Shown one piece after another: positions 1-8,014 of a stretch of DNA of 64,000 nucleotides. Origin of the DNA: Paenibacillus hemerocallicola (GTDB lineage Bacteria; Bacillota; Bacilli; Paenibacillales; NBRC-103111); contig NZ_VDCQ01000025.1 in assembly GCF_006265175.1 (NCBI RefSeq), positions 1 through 64,000 of the forward strand. Reading direction: 5' to 3'. The stretch's first letter is position 1. Each line of letters opens with the position of its first letter. A model generated the notes under the pieces. The model saw nothing but the letters and a program-made list of their open reading frames with translations, was not told the DNA's origin and ran no database searches. The position numbers and the translations under genes are program-made.

Positions 1-188
1 TCTCGGAATACGTAAAAGCCCGCCGTTTGCGGCAGGCTTGTGTGCTTTTAACGATGAGCGAGCTATCCGTTGCCGAAATCGGCGACTCGATAGGTCTCGA
101 GAACACCTCATACTTTTGCAAAATTTTCAAAGAGAACAAGGGAATTACACCCAATCAATATCGATTGCAGTGGCAACGATCCAAGTGA
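1..188 (+). CDS. AraC-family regulator, C-terminal end (partial at window edge)
   Basis: The frame beginning at base 3 reads about 61 residues to a TGA at 186-188. It is the second helix-turn-helix of an AraC/XylS regulator: it begins with the stretch SEYVKARRLRQA, continues with the SVAEIGDSIGLENTSYFCK recognition helix region, and ends with the family hallmark FKENKGITPNQYR. The gene starts upstream of the window, so its effector domain cannot be seen. It would be a DNA-binding transcription activator. What follows is degraded sequence, so no target gene can be named. Confidence 0.85.
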   Translation, partial: SEYVKARRLRQACVLLTMSELSVAEIGDSIGLENTSYFCKIFKENKGITPNQYRLQWQRSK

Positions 189-250
189 ATGAAGCGGAAA
201 AAGCGCGTGCGGCGATCAAGTGAAAGACTCCGATTTGATCCCTGCACGCG

Positions 251-536
251 CTATGTTCTTAAAATACGTAGACATTTTCCAGTTGCCACGGTCTCGACAT
301 CGACTTTCAATTGATGAAGCAGCCATTTCATTCTGACAATGACTTCTCTTGGATTACACCAGCCATGCGGTCGCGGAAAAAACGGCATAACCTTTCACAT
401 AGGGAACGATTTCGTTACCATCTTTCGTGATATCGAGGTAACGCAGCATCGCCGATTCCGATTTTTTGAAAATCGCGTTACGGCTCCCTTGCAGATGAAC
501 GGTTGAACCCTCAGGCGAGTTTATGCAAATTGAGCC
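251..536 (-). pseudogene. Decayed coding fragment, unknown family
   Basis: Two short minus-strand stretches look protein-like and are joined by a frameshift near 354. The upstream piece reads about 60 residues (GSICINSPEGSTVHLQG..., ending TAWLV, stop at 354-356). The downstream piece reads CNPREVIVRMKWLLHQLK and stops at 251-253. There is no start codon with a ribosome binding site and no recognisable domain. I interpret it as the remnant of a gene broken by insertions and frameshifts in this decay zone; this is inference from frame behaviour only. Confidence 0.3.
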
Positions 537-539
537 TAC

Positions 540-746
540 CTAAAGCTATTCCTTCATGCCCAGTTGCAACATCGCGATGGTTTGCGAGAAATAGCAGACG
601 ATGTCTTATCGGAGGATTTTCAAATGGAACTTGGACTTGAATCGATCTCAGCTGCGCAGTTATGCCGCAGTCATAATCAGGTAGATTCTAATCTACTGGA
701 GCAGATTTTCGCAGACCATGTTGCCCGAACCGTGGCTTCTTCGAGA
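540..746 (+). mobile_element. IS4-type transposase remnant (N-terminal part)
   Basis: The plus frame reads KLFLHAQLQHRDGLREIADD and then LGLESISAAQLCRSHNQVD. This is the pattern of the N-terminal domain of IS4-group transposases (DUF4372 type), where LREI... and ...SISAAQLSRK...LD are conserved. Only about 70 residues remain. No DDE catalytic part, start codon or terminal inverted repeats were found, and homology fades before the neighbouring minus-strand gene at 776. It is an inactive scar that marks past insertion activity in this corner of the window. Confidence 0.6.
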
Positions 747-775
747 ACTTGGGTGAGATCTCGACGGACCCGTTC

Positions 776-2068
776 TTACTCGACTTGCTTATTGCCTGAA
801 ATGACGTTTTTTGTTGCACTGCCGCCGAGGCGAATCATCTTTGAAGGAGAAAGCTTTTGGATCTTATTATTGGAGATGATATTCGAGCTGGCATGGTCCA
901 GATTGCTTTCGCTACTTCCGAAAGTGTAACCCTTATCGTGCTCGCAATAGTTTCTGGCTCCATCACGAGAGCTGAGCCAGATTGGGGGAAGCTTACCGTC
1001 ATAATTGTTGTAGTAAAAATAATTATTAGAAATTACATTGTAGCTCGGTGTTTGATGGCGAATCGTCCCTCCCTCCCCACAATTTCTATAGAGAAAGATT
1101 CCGCCATTGCCGAGTTCAGTTAGTTTATTGTTTATGATCTGATTATTGGCTGAACCGTCGATGGCGATCACTTCACGACTCTTTGTTGTGACATTGAACT
1201 CGTTGTTTTTTATAGTGTTGTAGGCGGATTCGGCATCGAGATAAACGACGACGCTGCCGCTGGTTCCTTTAAATGTGGAGTTGAGAATTTTTGAATAGGT
1301 CACCCCTGGAGAGAAGTACAGTGGAACTCTGTTTTTCGAATAGATAGCGATATTGTTAAATTCAATGTTTCTGGGAGCCGCTTGTTGGGCTCTAGCCGTG
1401 TGACCGCTGGAGCGCGACGAAAGTAAAACGCTTTCGGCCTCTCCATTTTGTCCAAGTCCCATCACGCGAATGGAACCTTCTACGATGCAATTCGAAATCT
1501 TTATATTTTCAGGTCGTGAATAAGTGGAACCGTCTTGGATAGACTTGACAGTGATCATGTCTTTTCCGTCATTGACTCCATTATTGCCTAACAGTTTAGC
1601 ATTATTGCAGTTCAACGTCAGATTGGAAGCTCCGGCTCCTTCATAAACCAATCGCTTAGTGATGACGTCGCTGGACTTCAGGTTAAGCATGCAATCCACC
1701 CTGACAAAAGCGTTTGAAGAAGTCGCTGGCGCAACAATGTCCTGAAGTTTTGATGCGGAACAAGCTTTGGGGTCAGAACTTGAACCGGAACTGAAATCCG
1801 ATCCGGAATCCGAGCCAGAGTCAGAGCCAGAGCTCGGTCCATAACTTGAAGCCAAGCCTGAGTCCAAACCCGAATTTGATCCCGACACCGCTCCGCTATC
1901 GCCGTTTTGAGCTTCCAAGCCTGTTTCAGGGAATACCTCTTCGGAAAAAAGGTTTCCGTTACGGTCTTCATAAGGTAAAATTTGTGATTCAAAATCGCCG
2001 CTGCTGCAGCCTTGAAAAAGCAGAGCCAAGGAAAAGCCTATGAGAAAGACAGGCAGTAATCGATTCAT
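776..2068 (-). CDS. Secreted lipoprotein with right-handed parallel beta-helix
   Basis: The start at 2068 is chosen because AAGGAGAAG lies six bases upstream; an in-frame ATG 33 bases earlier has no such site. The 430-residue product begins MNRLLPVFLIGFSLALLFQGC, a lipoprotein signal with the lipobox LFQGC. A linker follows at about residues 50-105 that is rich in Ser, Gly and Asp (repeats such as SGSDSGSDSGSD). The rest is rich in short Asn-containing turns (IINNKL, VISNNYF, IISNNKI, VISGNK), the signature of right-handed beta-helix proteins such as polysaccharide lyases and carbohydrate-binding proteins. It should sit on the outer face of the membrane with the helix projected by the acidic linker. 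No catalytic residues can be assigned. It looks foreign: it is AT-richer than most of the window and lies among IS and pseudogene debris. Confidence 0.75.
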   Translation of the reverse strand: MNRLLPVFLIGFSLALLFQGCSSGDFESQILPYEDRNGNLFSEEVFPETGLEAQNGDSGAVSGSNSGLDSGLASSYGPSSGSDSGSDSGSDFSSGSSSDPKACSASKLQDIVAPATSSNAFVRVDCMLNLKSSDVITKRLVYEGAGASNLTLNCNNAKLLGNNGVNDGKDMITVKSIQDGSTYSRPENIKISNCIVEGSIRVMGLGQNGEAESVLLSSRSSGHTARAQQAAPRNIEFNNIAIYSKNRVPLYFSPGVTYSKILNSTFKGTSGSVVVYLDAESAYNTIKNNEFNVTTKSREVIAIDGSANNQIINNKLTELGNGGIFLYRNCGEGGTIRHQTPSYNVISNNYFYYNNYDGKLPPIWLSSRDGARNYCEHDKGYTFGSSESNLDHASSNIISNNKIQKLSPSKMIRLGGSATKNVISGNKQVE

Positions 2069-2454
2069 ATTCTTCTCCTTTTCCTGGCGCATCAGATTCA
2101 AAAATAAAATTCTGAATCAAATGCATCGGGTTCCAATATAAAAAGTAAAACGCAAGATTCATACGCGGCCTTGGCCAAGGGGTTGGCTTTGAAGCGTCAC
2201 TTTGTCGAGAACTTTTGCCGCTGTCGACAAAACTGATAGCGCCCAAGGTAAAGCCGCGTCATAAATCACGTTCGGAAGAACGCAATCTATTGAAAAGACC
2301 GGCGTTTATAGTAGAATATATCATAAAATCATAAAGTTCCCTACAGGAAGTCATAATTGTGCTACATAATAACAGTATTCTACTGCATCTTTTCGAGAAC
2401 GTACGAGAGTCGATATTTTGCCTTCGTTCCCCCGACTACATCCTGAATAACAAC
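2069..2454. other. Intergenic region, AT-rich
   Basis: No convincing gene was found here. A hairpin pairs TTTGTCGA (2201-2208) with TCGACAAA (2224-2231). The part around 2295-2380 is strongly AT-rich and could hold promoters, possibly for the lipoprotein gene reading leftwards. Confidence 0.4.
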
Positions 2455-2580
2455 TTATCCGGTCTTGGTTTGATGAGTTGCAATATGACCATATGTAACG
2501 TTTATATATTCATTTGGATGGATGTAAGCGCCAAGCGTACCTTCCACGAAGTTGCTGTAGACGGGAAATCGCCTCCTTCT
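2455..2580 (-). pseudogene. Short protein-like fragment, unknown
   Basis: A minus frame ending in a TAA at 2455-2457 reads RRFPVYSNFVEGTLGAYIHP and then NEYINVTYGHIATHQ. The composition is protein-like, but no start or ribosome binding site precedes it and no family is recognised. It adjoins the truncated GntR fragment upstream and is probably another piece of decayed coding DNA. Confidence 0.25.
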
Positions 2581-2612
2581 ATCTGATAGGCTCTCGGAAT
2601 TCAACGTCGATT

Positions 2613-2732
2613 TCAGCTGACGCCGAGCGAATCGATCAGCTGCTTCTCGGAAGGAAACTTATCCCCCGCCTTCAGCTCGTTTTCCAATATATAGCTTTTG
2701 AGCCGCTCACTTACGATTTGGAGCAAATTCAT
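2613..2732 (-). pseudogene. GntR-family regulator, truncated after 39 residues
   Basis: An ATG preceded by a GGGAGACTC-type site opens a frame reading MNLLQIVSERLKSYILEN, then LKAGDKFPSEKQLIDSLGVS, and stops. This is the start of a FadR/GntR winged helix (ERLKSYI...GDKLPSE..LA..LGVSR); the motif should continue into the recognition helix (RATVREAL) but ends in a TGA. The rest of the regulator is absent downstream. It is non-functional. Confidence 0.65.
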
Positions 2733-2977
2733 TCTTTTCGGAGTCTCCCTTGCGTTCCGCCTCCCTTCCATGCCATATGCCACTATTGGTTGATCGTCGT
2801 CGACGGTTGCATGATACGCCCGTAATTGTCCATAGAAGGAATAACAGGAATGGCTGCCGGAGCGGCAATACGCGTCATACCCGACATTCGAATCGCATAG
2901 ATGGTTAGACCATAGTATACAATCTGCTACTATAGAAGTGACTTTTCCCATTGTCAACTAGTTTTTGGCCGCTGCCG

Positions 2978-3100
2978 CTACAAAGAGCCCATAGGCGCAG
3001 GGCGGCAGTATATTATCATTTTGGACGGCTCGTGTTTTTGGTCGATGCGCTGCTGCACAAGCTGAAGCAAGCGCAGTCGGCAATCGGTTAAGCCGCAAAT
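2978..3100 (-). pseudogene. Possible C-terminal remnant of a LacI/GntR-type sensor
   Basis: The minus frame ends LLQLVQQRIDQKHEPSKMII then YCRPAPMGSL and a stop. This resembles the end of LacI-type ligand-binding domains (LLLQRI..P..PP..IVL.PELVVRGS). The reading is short and the last residues do not match well. It might be the tail of a regulator whose head has been lost. The truncated GntR head at 2613-2732 lies on the wrong side of it to be the same intact gene unless the region was rearranged. Confidence 0.3.
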
Positions 3101-3342
3101 CGAGCAACAAGGCCCGGACACTCCCCAAGGGAGCTCCAGGCCTCTAGCGGTACGCCCAGCATGGGCGTCAGCTGTCATCGGGACAACAATTGGCAAACAT
3201 GTGTAAGTCGCTCCCGCGTAGGCATTCAGTTGGCGCATGGGGAGGGCAGGCAGAGGGGTTCCGACCGCTGTTGAAATCTTGCGCTGCGCGATTCTGGACG
3301 AAGAAAAGAGTTAGACCCAGTATCTCATTTGGTAAGATTTCG

Positions 3343-3747
3343 TTAAATCAGAACAATACAGCTTAGATCGGCATAACCGCCATTCACGACGGAGGCATAG
3401 TTGCCCATCGGACCGTAAAAGAGGTCTACCTTCGTCTGGGTTGCGGCCAAATCGGCAAACTTGACCGTATTGTAGTTCATCCACTTCAACGTAAAGTTCG
3501 GATGCCCCCGCCGGATCGCGTCCCCGTAAACCTCCATAAACCGTTCCTCGCTGGAGTCGCTCCCCATATAATAAACCGTCAGCTCCATTGGCTCCTTCGT
3601 GGGCCCGGCCGGCGCATTTCCATTGTCGGCTGCCGCACTTTCTTCCTTTTTCCCCTCGCTCCCGCCGCTGCAAGCGGCAAGCAAAAGCGTCATAAGCGCC
3701 CATACGATAAGGAACAAAATCCCGATCCGCTGTCTATTCGTGCTCAT
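3343..3747 (-). pseudogene. Sugar ABC transporter substrate-binding lipoprotein, truncated
   Basis: The start at 3747 follows GGAGG by ten bases; the ATG at 3756 sits directly on that site. The 134-residue frame begins MSTNRQRIGILFLIVWALM and carries the lipobox LLAAC. It then has a Ser/Gly/Lys linker and a family 1 type extracellular binding-protein fold (PMELTVYYMGSD, DLAATQTKVDLFYGPMGNYAS) before stopping at YADLSCIVLI. Intact relatives run to 450-550 residues, so only the first quarter remains and the permease genes that normally follow are missing. A cre-like box precedes it, so the lost transporter was probably under carbon catabolite control. Confidence 0.75.
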
Positions 3748-3776
3748 ATCCCCCATACCTCCACATCAATCTATAA

Positions 3777-3790
3777 AAAGAGCGCTTACA
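3777..3790 (-). promoter_or_regulatory. cre-like CcpA box
   Basis: On the minus strand the sequence TGTAAGCGCTCTTT matches the Gram-positive cre consensus (TGWAANCGNTNNCA) in its core. It lies 30 bases upstream of the truncated binding-protein start. It is probably a relic of catabolite repression of the lost sugar transporter. Confidence 0.45.
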
Positions 3791-3922
3791 ATTTTCCCGT
3801 TTCGCGGTATGCTTTTTCCAAATACGCCGTTTCCGTCCTCCCATGGATGCCGGAGGGGCGAGCAGATTCTGGCCCGATCCGTGAAGACCGGGCCGCCTGT
3901 CGCTCGTTCCGGCGCAGCCATT

Positions 3923-5248
3923 CTACACTTTCGTCAGCTTCACCTGCAACACCCCGTAGCGGGGAATGCGAAGCTCAAGCTCTTTTTCCATGCCCGTAGC
4001 GACCAGCTTCATCGTGTTCGCTTCATCCAGCGCATATCGCTCGATGATCCATGCTCCTTCCGCCAGCCCGTTCATAGCAAGTCGCAGCCTGTTATCCCGA
4101 TCGCTGAAATTGCTGATCAGCACCATCGCCTTCTTACCGCTGTCGTGTACGGCGGCGCACGCGTATAGGTCGTCGCGTCCGTGCTCCCACTCCGCAAGAG
4201 CGCGTTCTCCCGTCTCGCCAAGCTCCCGGATCGCGCGGAACGCGTAAAACGTCTTCTGCGGAACGCCGTAGCAATTGAACAAGCCGCAAAAAATCGAGCT
4301 GGGCTGACCGTCGTAATAATTGGCGACGTCGACATCGGCGTCCTGAAGGGCGATCAACGTGGCCGCGGCAAACGAAGCACCCTCCGGACCTTTGCCCCGC
4401 TCCAAAATGTCTTGCTTCACATATTCGTCGGTCCACATCGTTTTCCAGCTCGCACCCGGCGGAAACCGCAAGTAATTCCATTCGTTCAGATGGCTTTCAG
4501 CAGCTGTGAAGCCGTATTCGTCCAGCATGGCGCGTACCCGTTTTCCCATCGAGAGCGGTCTTAGCGGATTGTTCGGATATACATGCCAAGAGAGGAAATC
4601 AAGCGGGAGTCCGTGCGTTCTGCAATAGTCCAGAAAGCCGAACGTCAGTTGATTGAATACGCCTCCCCCGCAAGCGTAACCGCCGATCTTCAGCTCGGGA
4701 TCCAAGGCTCGGAGGACGGTCGACGCCGCCCGGTACAGCTCGTAAAACTGCTCCGGCGTCCCCGGCCACATTTTCTCGTTCTCGACCTCGTTCCATATTT
4801 CCCAATACTGGATGCCGTGATGAAACCCGTCTGCCCACCCCATATTGTAATGCTTGACGATTCCTCGGCAAATGGCCGCCCACTTGTTGTTGTCCTCCGG
4901 CGGGTAGCAATACCACCTTTTGAAATGCTCGATGCTTTCGCCCAATCGGTATACGATCCGGGCTCCCGTATCGACGATCGATTGGATGTAGCGGTCCGTT
5001 CGCTCGAACCGGTAGCTGGCCGGATCTTCCGGATCTGCGGAAAAATCCGGGAAGATCGTATGAATGTCCACTTCCAGCGGGTGCGGCCAGTTCGGATCGT
5101 GTATCCGTACCCACGGTACGGCCAGCTCCTTGTAAGAGTGTGTCACGTCTATCACATTGCCGTAGCAGAGCGGCCCATTGTTGACACCCTGCAGCGCCTT
5201 GACGGCACCGAGCTTCTCGGAAAAATCGATACGGATATTTGCGGTCAT
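3923..5248 (-). CDS. GH39-like glycoside hydrolase (beta-xylosidase clan A type)
   Basis: The start ATG at 5248 overlaps the upstream stop (ATGA) and follows GGAGGAACAGG. The 441-residue protein has no signal peptide, so it is cytoplasmic. It shows the clan GH-A signature: YWEIWNEVENEKMW with the presumed acid/base Glu near residue 154, and SHLNEWNYL with the presumed nucleophile Glu near residue 256. Both fit GH39 beta-xylosidases and alpha-L-iduronidases, which retain configuration. The last 100 residues form the beta-sandwich usual at the end of these enzymes. It is cotranscribed with the ceramidase-like gene. The substrate is unknown; a short xylo- or uronic-acid glycoside imported by the lost ABC transporter is one possibility. 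Confidence 0.8.
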   Translation of the reverse strand: MTANIRIDFSEKLGAVKALQGVNNGPLCYGNVIDVTHSYKELAVPWVRIHDPNWPHPLEVDIHTIFPDFSADPEDPASYRFERTDRYIQSIVDTGARIVYRLGESIEHFKRWYCYPPEDNNKWAAICRGIVKHYNMGWADGFHHGIQYWEIWNEVENEKMWPGTPEQFYELYRAASTVLRALDPELKIGGYACGGGVFNQLTFGFLDYCRTHGLPLDFLSWHVYPNNPLRPLSMGKRVRAMLDEYGFTAAESHLNEWNYLRFPPGASWKTMWTDEYVKQDILERGKGPEGASFAAATLIALQDADVDVANYYDGQPSSIFCGLFNCYGVPQKTFYAFRAIRELGETGERALAEWEHGRDDLYACAAVHDSGKKAMVLISNFSDRDNRLRLAMNGLAEGAWIIERYALDEANTMKLVATGMEKELELRIPRYGVLQVKLTKV

Positions 5249-6810
5249 CCTTCCTGTTCCTCCCATAATGATCGAATGATAGACACCGTGGCGTCGGCCA
5301 GCTTCTGTCCGCCCTCCGGTCCCACGGGATTGCTCGCCGGCACCGCGCCATATCCGCCTCCCAAAACCGAGCGCGGGCTCGGAACATAAGTGCCCGCTCC
5401 CGCCAATTGCACCAGGAACGTCTGAACCGCCGGACTCCGCACCTTGATCTGCGACCCGAAATCGATATACAGCTCATACGGATTTGTCGCGAATACGAGG
5501 TCTCCCAGTCTCACGACATGAAGCTCGGCCTTCTCGCCGGAAGCACCCTCCCGCTGGCGTTCCCATCGTGAAAGCACATCCCGGTGCCAGCTCATGCGTC
5601 CGTAAGCGTTGGTTGCCGCACGGTACCAGCCCGGCGATTCGCGCAGCTCCGGCCGTTGCTCGAGCTTGTCCAGCTCCGCGTCGAATTCCGTCCGCCACCG
5701 TGCGGACTCGTTCGTCGCTTCCAGACGGGCCGATTCGTCGAGAAGGTTTGCCGGCAGCTCCTCGAATGCCGCCCGATGCCTCAGTACCGCTCGGGTATGA
5801 GCGGCCGCACCGATCACGGATACCGTTTCCTCGACCGCGTTCGCGATCCGCCGCGCGATTTCCATTCGTTCCGTCCGTCCATGGAGCTCTCTCATCCGCA
5901 GCTCGGCTTCCTTTCCATATAAAGAACGAGGAGATTGATCGCCGGCCGCGCTGCATTGCGGCAGCACGAACAAGCGCTCGCCCAGCCGCCGGCGGAGCTC
6001 CTGGCGCGTTTCGTGCCAGAAATCCGCGCTGATCGCATACCCTTGCTCGCCGACCTGCGCCGGACATGCGACGTTAACCACGATGCCGCTCAGCTCGCCT
6101 TCCGTATTATACGTAGACAGCACGTTGACGGAATGATCTTCGTACCCTTCGATTTGACGGAACGTATCGGCCACTCCCGGCTGCAATCCGTACATGATCG
6201 ATTGTCCGCGGTCGTTCACCCATCGGCGGTTTCTTCCGACCACCGCCTGACCGGCCCCATAGGCGAAAGCTCCCTCTGCTCTATCCGTCCACGCCTTCGC
6301 GACCGCTTTGGCGATCCGCTCCGCCGCAAATTCGACATATGCCGCGACCGGCATCGCATCGAGTCCGACGCCGCTTGCTCCGCCGCTCGCATGCGCCGCC
6401 TGCGAGGAATTCGGCCGTATTTCCGGCGCCGTGTGGGAGTGGGTGGCGTGCAGGATGACCCGCAACGGATCGAGCCCGGCGGCTTGCCCTCTCAGTCGGT
6501 CTCGGACCGCATCGCGCAACTCGGCGGATACCGAGATCGTATCGCAGGCGACGAATACGGCATGGTCCGCGCCGGAGTCGATCGCCCACGCCGTTGCCTG
6601 CAGCGGGTCGGCCACCCCCTCCGATAATCGGGCATGAAACTGCCCGGCCAGCAATACCGGCTCCGACGGCGTAATATCCGCTTCCGCCCAACCGATTCGT
6701 AGGGACGATCCCGTTTCCGCATCGTATGCAAATCGGGCTGTCTCTCGTTCTACACCTGCCGATCCTGGAATGGCTGCGTATCCTCCGGACTGCTCCGCCC
6801 GCTTGTTCAT
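5245..6810 (-). CDS. Neutral/alkaline ceramidase-like protein
   Basis: The start at 6810 is set by GGAGGGG six bases upstream; the earlier ATG at 6825 overlaps that site. The 521-residue product has the ceramidase N-terminal domain pattern: GWAEADITPSEPVLLAG near residue 40, then the metal-binding run HATHSHTAPE (His near 121, 124 and 126), and RNRRWVND further on. Unlike secreted ceramidases it has no signal peptide. In Paenibacilli such proteins sit in carbohydrate operons and are probably intracellular amidohydrolases or esterases rather than true ceramidases. It overlaps the GH39 gene by four bases and is therefore translationally coupled to it. Confidence 0.75.
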   Translation of the reverse strand: MNKRAEQSGGYAAIPGSAGVERETARFAYDAETGSSLRIGWAEADITPSEPVLLAGQFHARLSEGVADPLQATAWAIDSGADHAVFVACDTISVSAELRDAVRDRLRGQAAGLDPLRVILHATHSHTAPEIRPNSSQAAHASGGASGVGLDAMPVAAYVEFAAERIAKAVAKAWTDRAEGAFAYGAGQAVVGRNRRWVNDRGQSIMYGLQPGVADTFRQIEGYEDHSVNVLSTYNTEGELSGIVVNVACPAQVGEQGYAISADFWHETRQELRRRLGERLFVLPQCSAAGDQSPRSLYGKEAELRMRELHGRTERMEIARRIANAVEETVSVIGAAAHTRAVLRHRAAFEELPANLLDESARLEATNESARWRTEFDAELDKLEQRPELRESPGWYRAATNAYGRMSWHRDVLSRWERQREGASGEKAELHVVRLGDLVFATNPYELYIDFGSQIKVRSPAVQTFLVQLAGAGTYVPSPRSVLGGGYGAVPASNPVGPEGGQKLADATVSIIRSLWEEQEG

Positions 6811-6852
6811 TGCGATCCCCTCCATATAAACGAATGTGGTGTCGCCGGACGA

Positions 6853-7752
6853 TCAGGAGAACGTCAGCTCCATCAAATACTCCTCTTGCGTCTGCTCGAA
6901 TCCGGCCTCCCGGAGCGCCTCCATCAGCTCCCTATTGCTTGCCCGAACATAGTGCGCTTTGCGCGAAAGCCTCACGACGCATGGCTTCATGATTTCCGCC
7001 AGCATATAGCGGATCACGTCCCTGCCGTCCCCCCGCCCCGGGTCCGCTTCGCAATGGCACAGCCGGATCGACGACAGCCGATTGGCCGAATCGAGTTCTT
7101 CCTGATACAAGGAATAACCGGCAGCCGTCCCTTTGCTATCGTATACGATAAGCGATCGTCCGCCGTCGAGACTGAACCATTCGGTCGTCCACGAAGACAG
7201 GCGGCCGTTGTAGAAGGGCAAGCCGCCCGCCAACTCCGGCGTTCCCCGGACAGAAGAGTAGCCTCCTTCCTTTTCCCGGCGAAATGGCATTTCCGAGAAA
7301 CCGCCTGTTCGGCGCAAATCCAGCAATCGGTCTGCGACAACGAACCCTTGGCTCCTATACGCCGCAACAGCTCTGTCGTTGTCCGTCCGCGCTTCGAGCG
7401 AAAGCCGTTCGGCTCCAGATGTCTTCGCCCGACGGATCGCCTCCGCCAACAGCAGCTTGCTCAGACCGCAGCCGCGAAAGGCGACGGCTACCCCTGTTCC
7501 GCCGTTCCAAGCGAGCTTTCTTCCCCCGAAGTCCCGCCAGCCGATCATGACGAAGCCCGCTGGCGTATCGCCCGCATAGGCGGCCACCGACATTTCCGGA
7601 TGGATGTGAAGCTTGCCCATTCGCACCGCCATCTGAAATTCCGTTCGCGACATGTCGTTTACATACTGCTCGAATCCTTTGTTCCACAATGCCGTTATAT
7701 CCGCTATCGAGCATTCGCTCAAGCTTCTGAGCCGGATCTCAGTTCCCCGCAA
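6853..7752 (-). CDS. GNAT-family N-acetyltransferase
   Basis: The likely start is the TTG at 7752, which follows AGGAGGAGGGG; the longer frame to 7809 begins with an Arg/Gly-rich stretch unlike the family. The roughly 299-residue protein starts LRGTEIRLRSLSECSIADIT. It contains the acetyl-CoA binding motif A as GTGVAVAFRGCGLSKLLL, followed by LEARTDNDRAVAAYRSQGF (motif B). The second half (about residues 170-299) looks like a further, degenerate GNAT fold. The substrate is unknown. It heads the minus-strand run of the ceramidase-like and GH39 genes and is divergent from the AraC gene. Confidence 0.75.
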   Translation of the reverse strand: MRGTEIRLRSLSECSIADITALWNKGFEQYVNDMSRTEFQMAVRMGKLHIHPEMSVAAYAGDTPAGFVMIGWRDFGGRKLAWNGGTGVAVAFRGCGLSKLLLAEAIRRAKTSGAERLSLEARTDNDRAVAAYRSQGFVVADRLLDLRRTGGFSEMPFRREKEGGYSSVRGTPELAGGLPFYNGRLSSWTTEWFSLDGGRSLIVYDSKGTAAGYSLYQEELDSANRLSSIRLCHCEADPGRGDGRDVIRYMLAEIMKPCVVRLSRKAHYVRASNRELMEALREAGFEQTQEEYLMELTFS

Positions 7753-8014
7753 GCCGTCCCCTCCTCCTGCCGCGCGTCGCCCTTTCAGGTCCCGGTCCAT
7801 ATTGGCCATGGACCGGCTATTGCCTTATGCCGGCGTCGGTCGACGAGTATTAGCTTACATCGGATCGCGGAGACGCAACGGACAGTTTTTCGGTGTTCGC
7901 GCCATTTTTTCGCTCCCCGAGAGTATCTTTGCAATGTAACGAGGTCTACCCAACTGCGCCGAGAAAAAGTAGAATGAAGAAAACCTGTACATGCAACGGA
8001 GGAGAACAGCCATT

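Noticed and set aside
564-929. Plus-strand ORF of 121 codons starting with TTG
   Set aside because: Only its first part matches an IS4-type transposase N-terminus; the rest runs antisense through the beta-helix lipoprotein gene. It was kept as a remnant, not as a gene.
3871-3894. Hairpin GGCCCG/CGGGCC after the GH39 gene
   Set aside because: The stem is only six bases and is not followed by a T-run; weak as a terminator.
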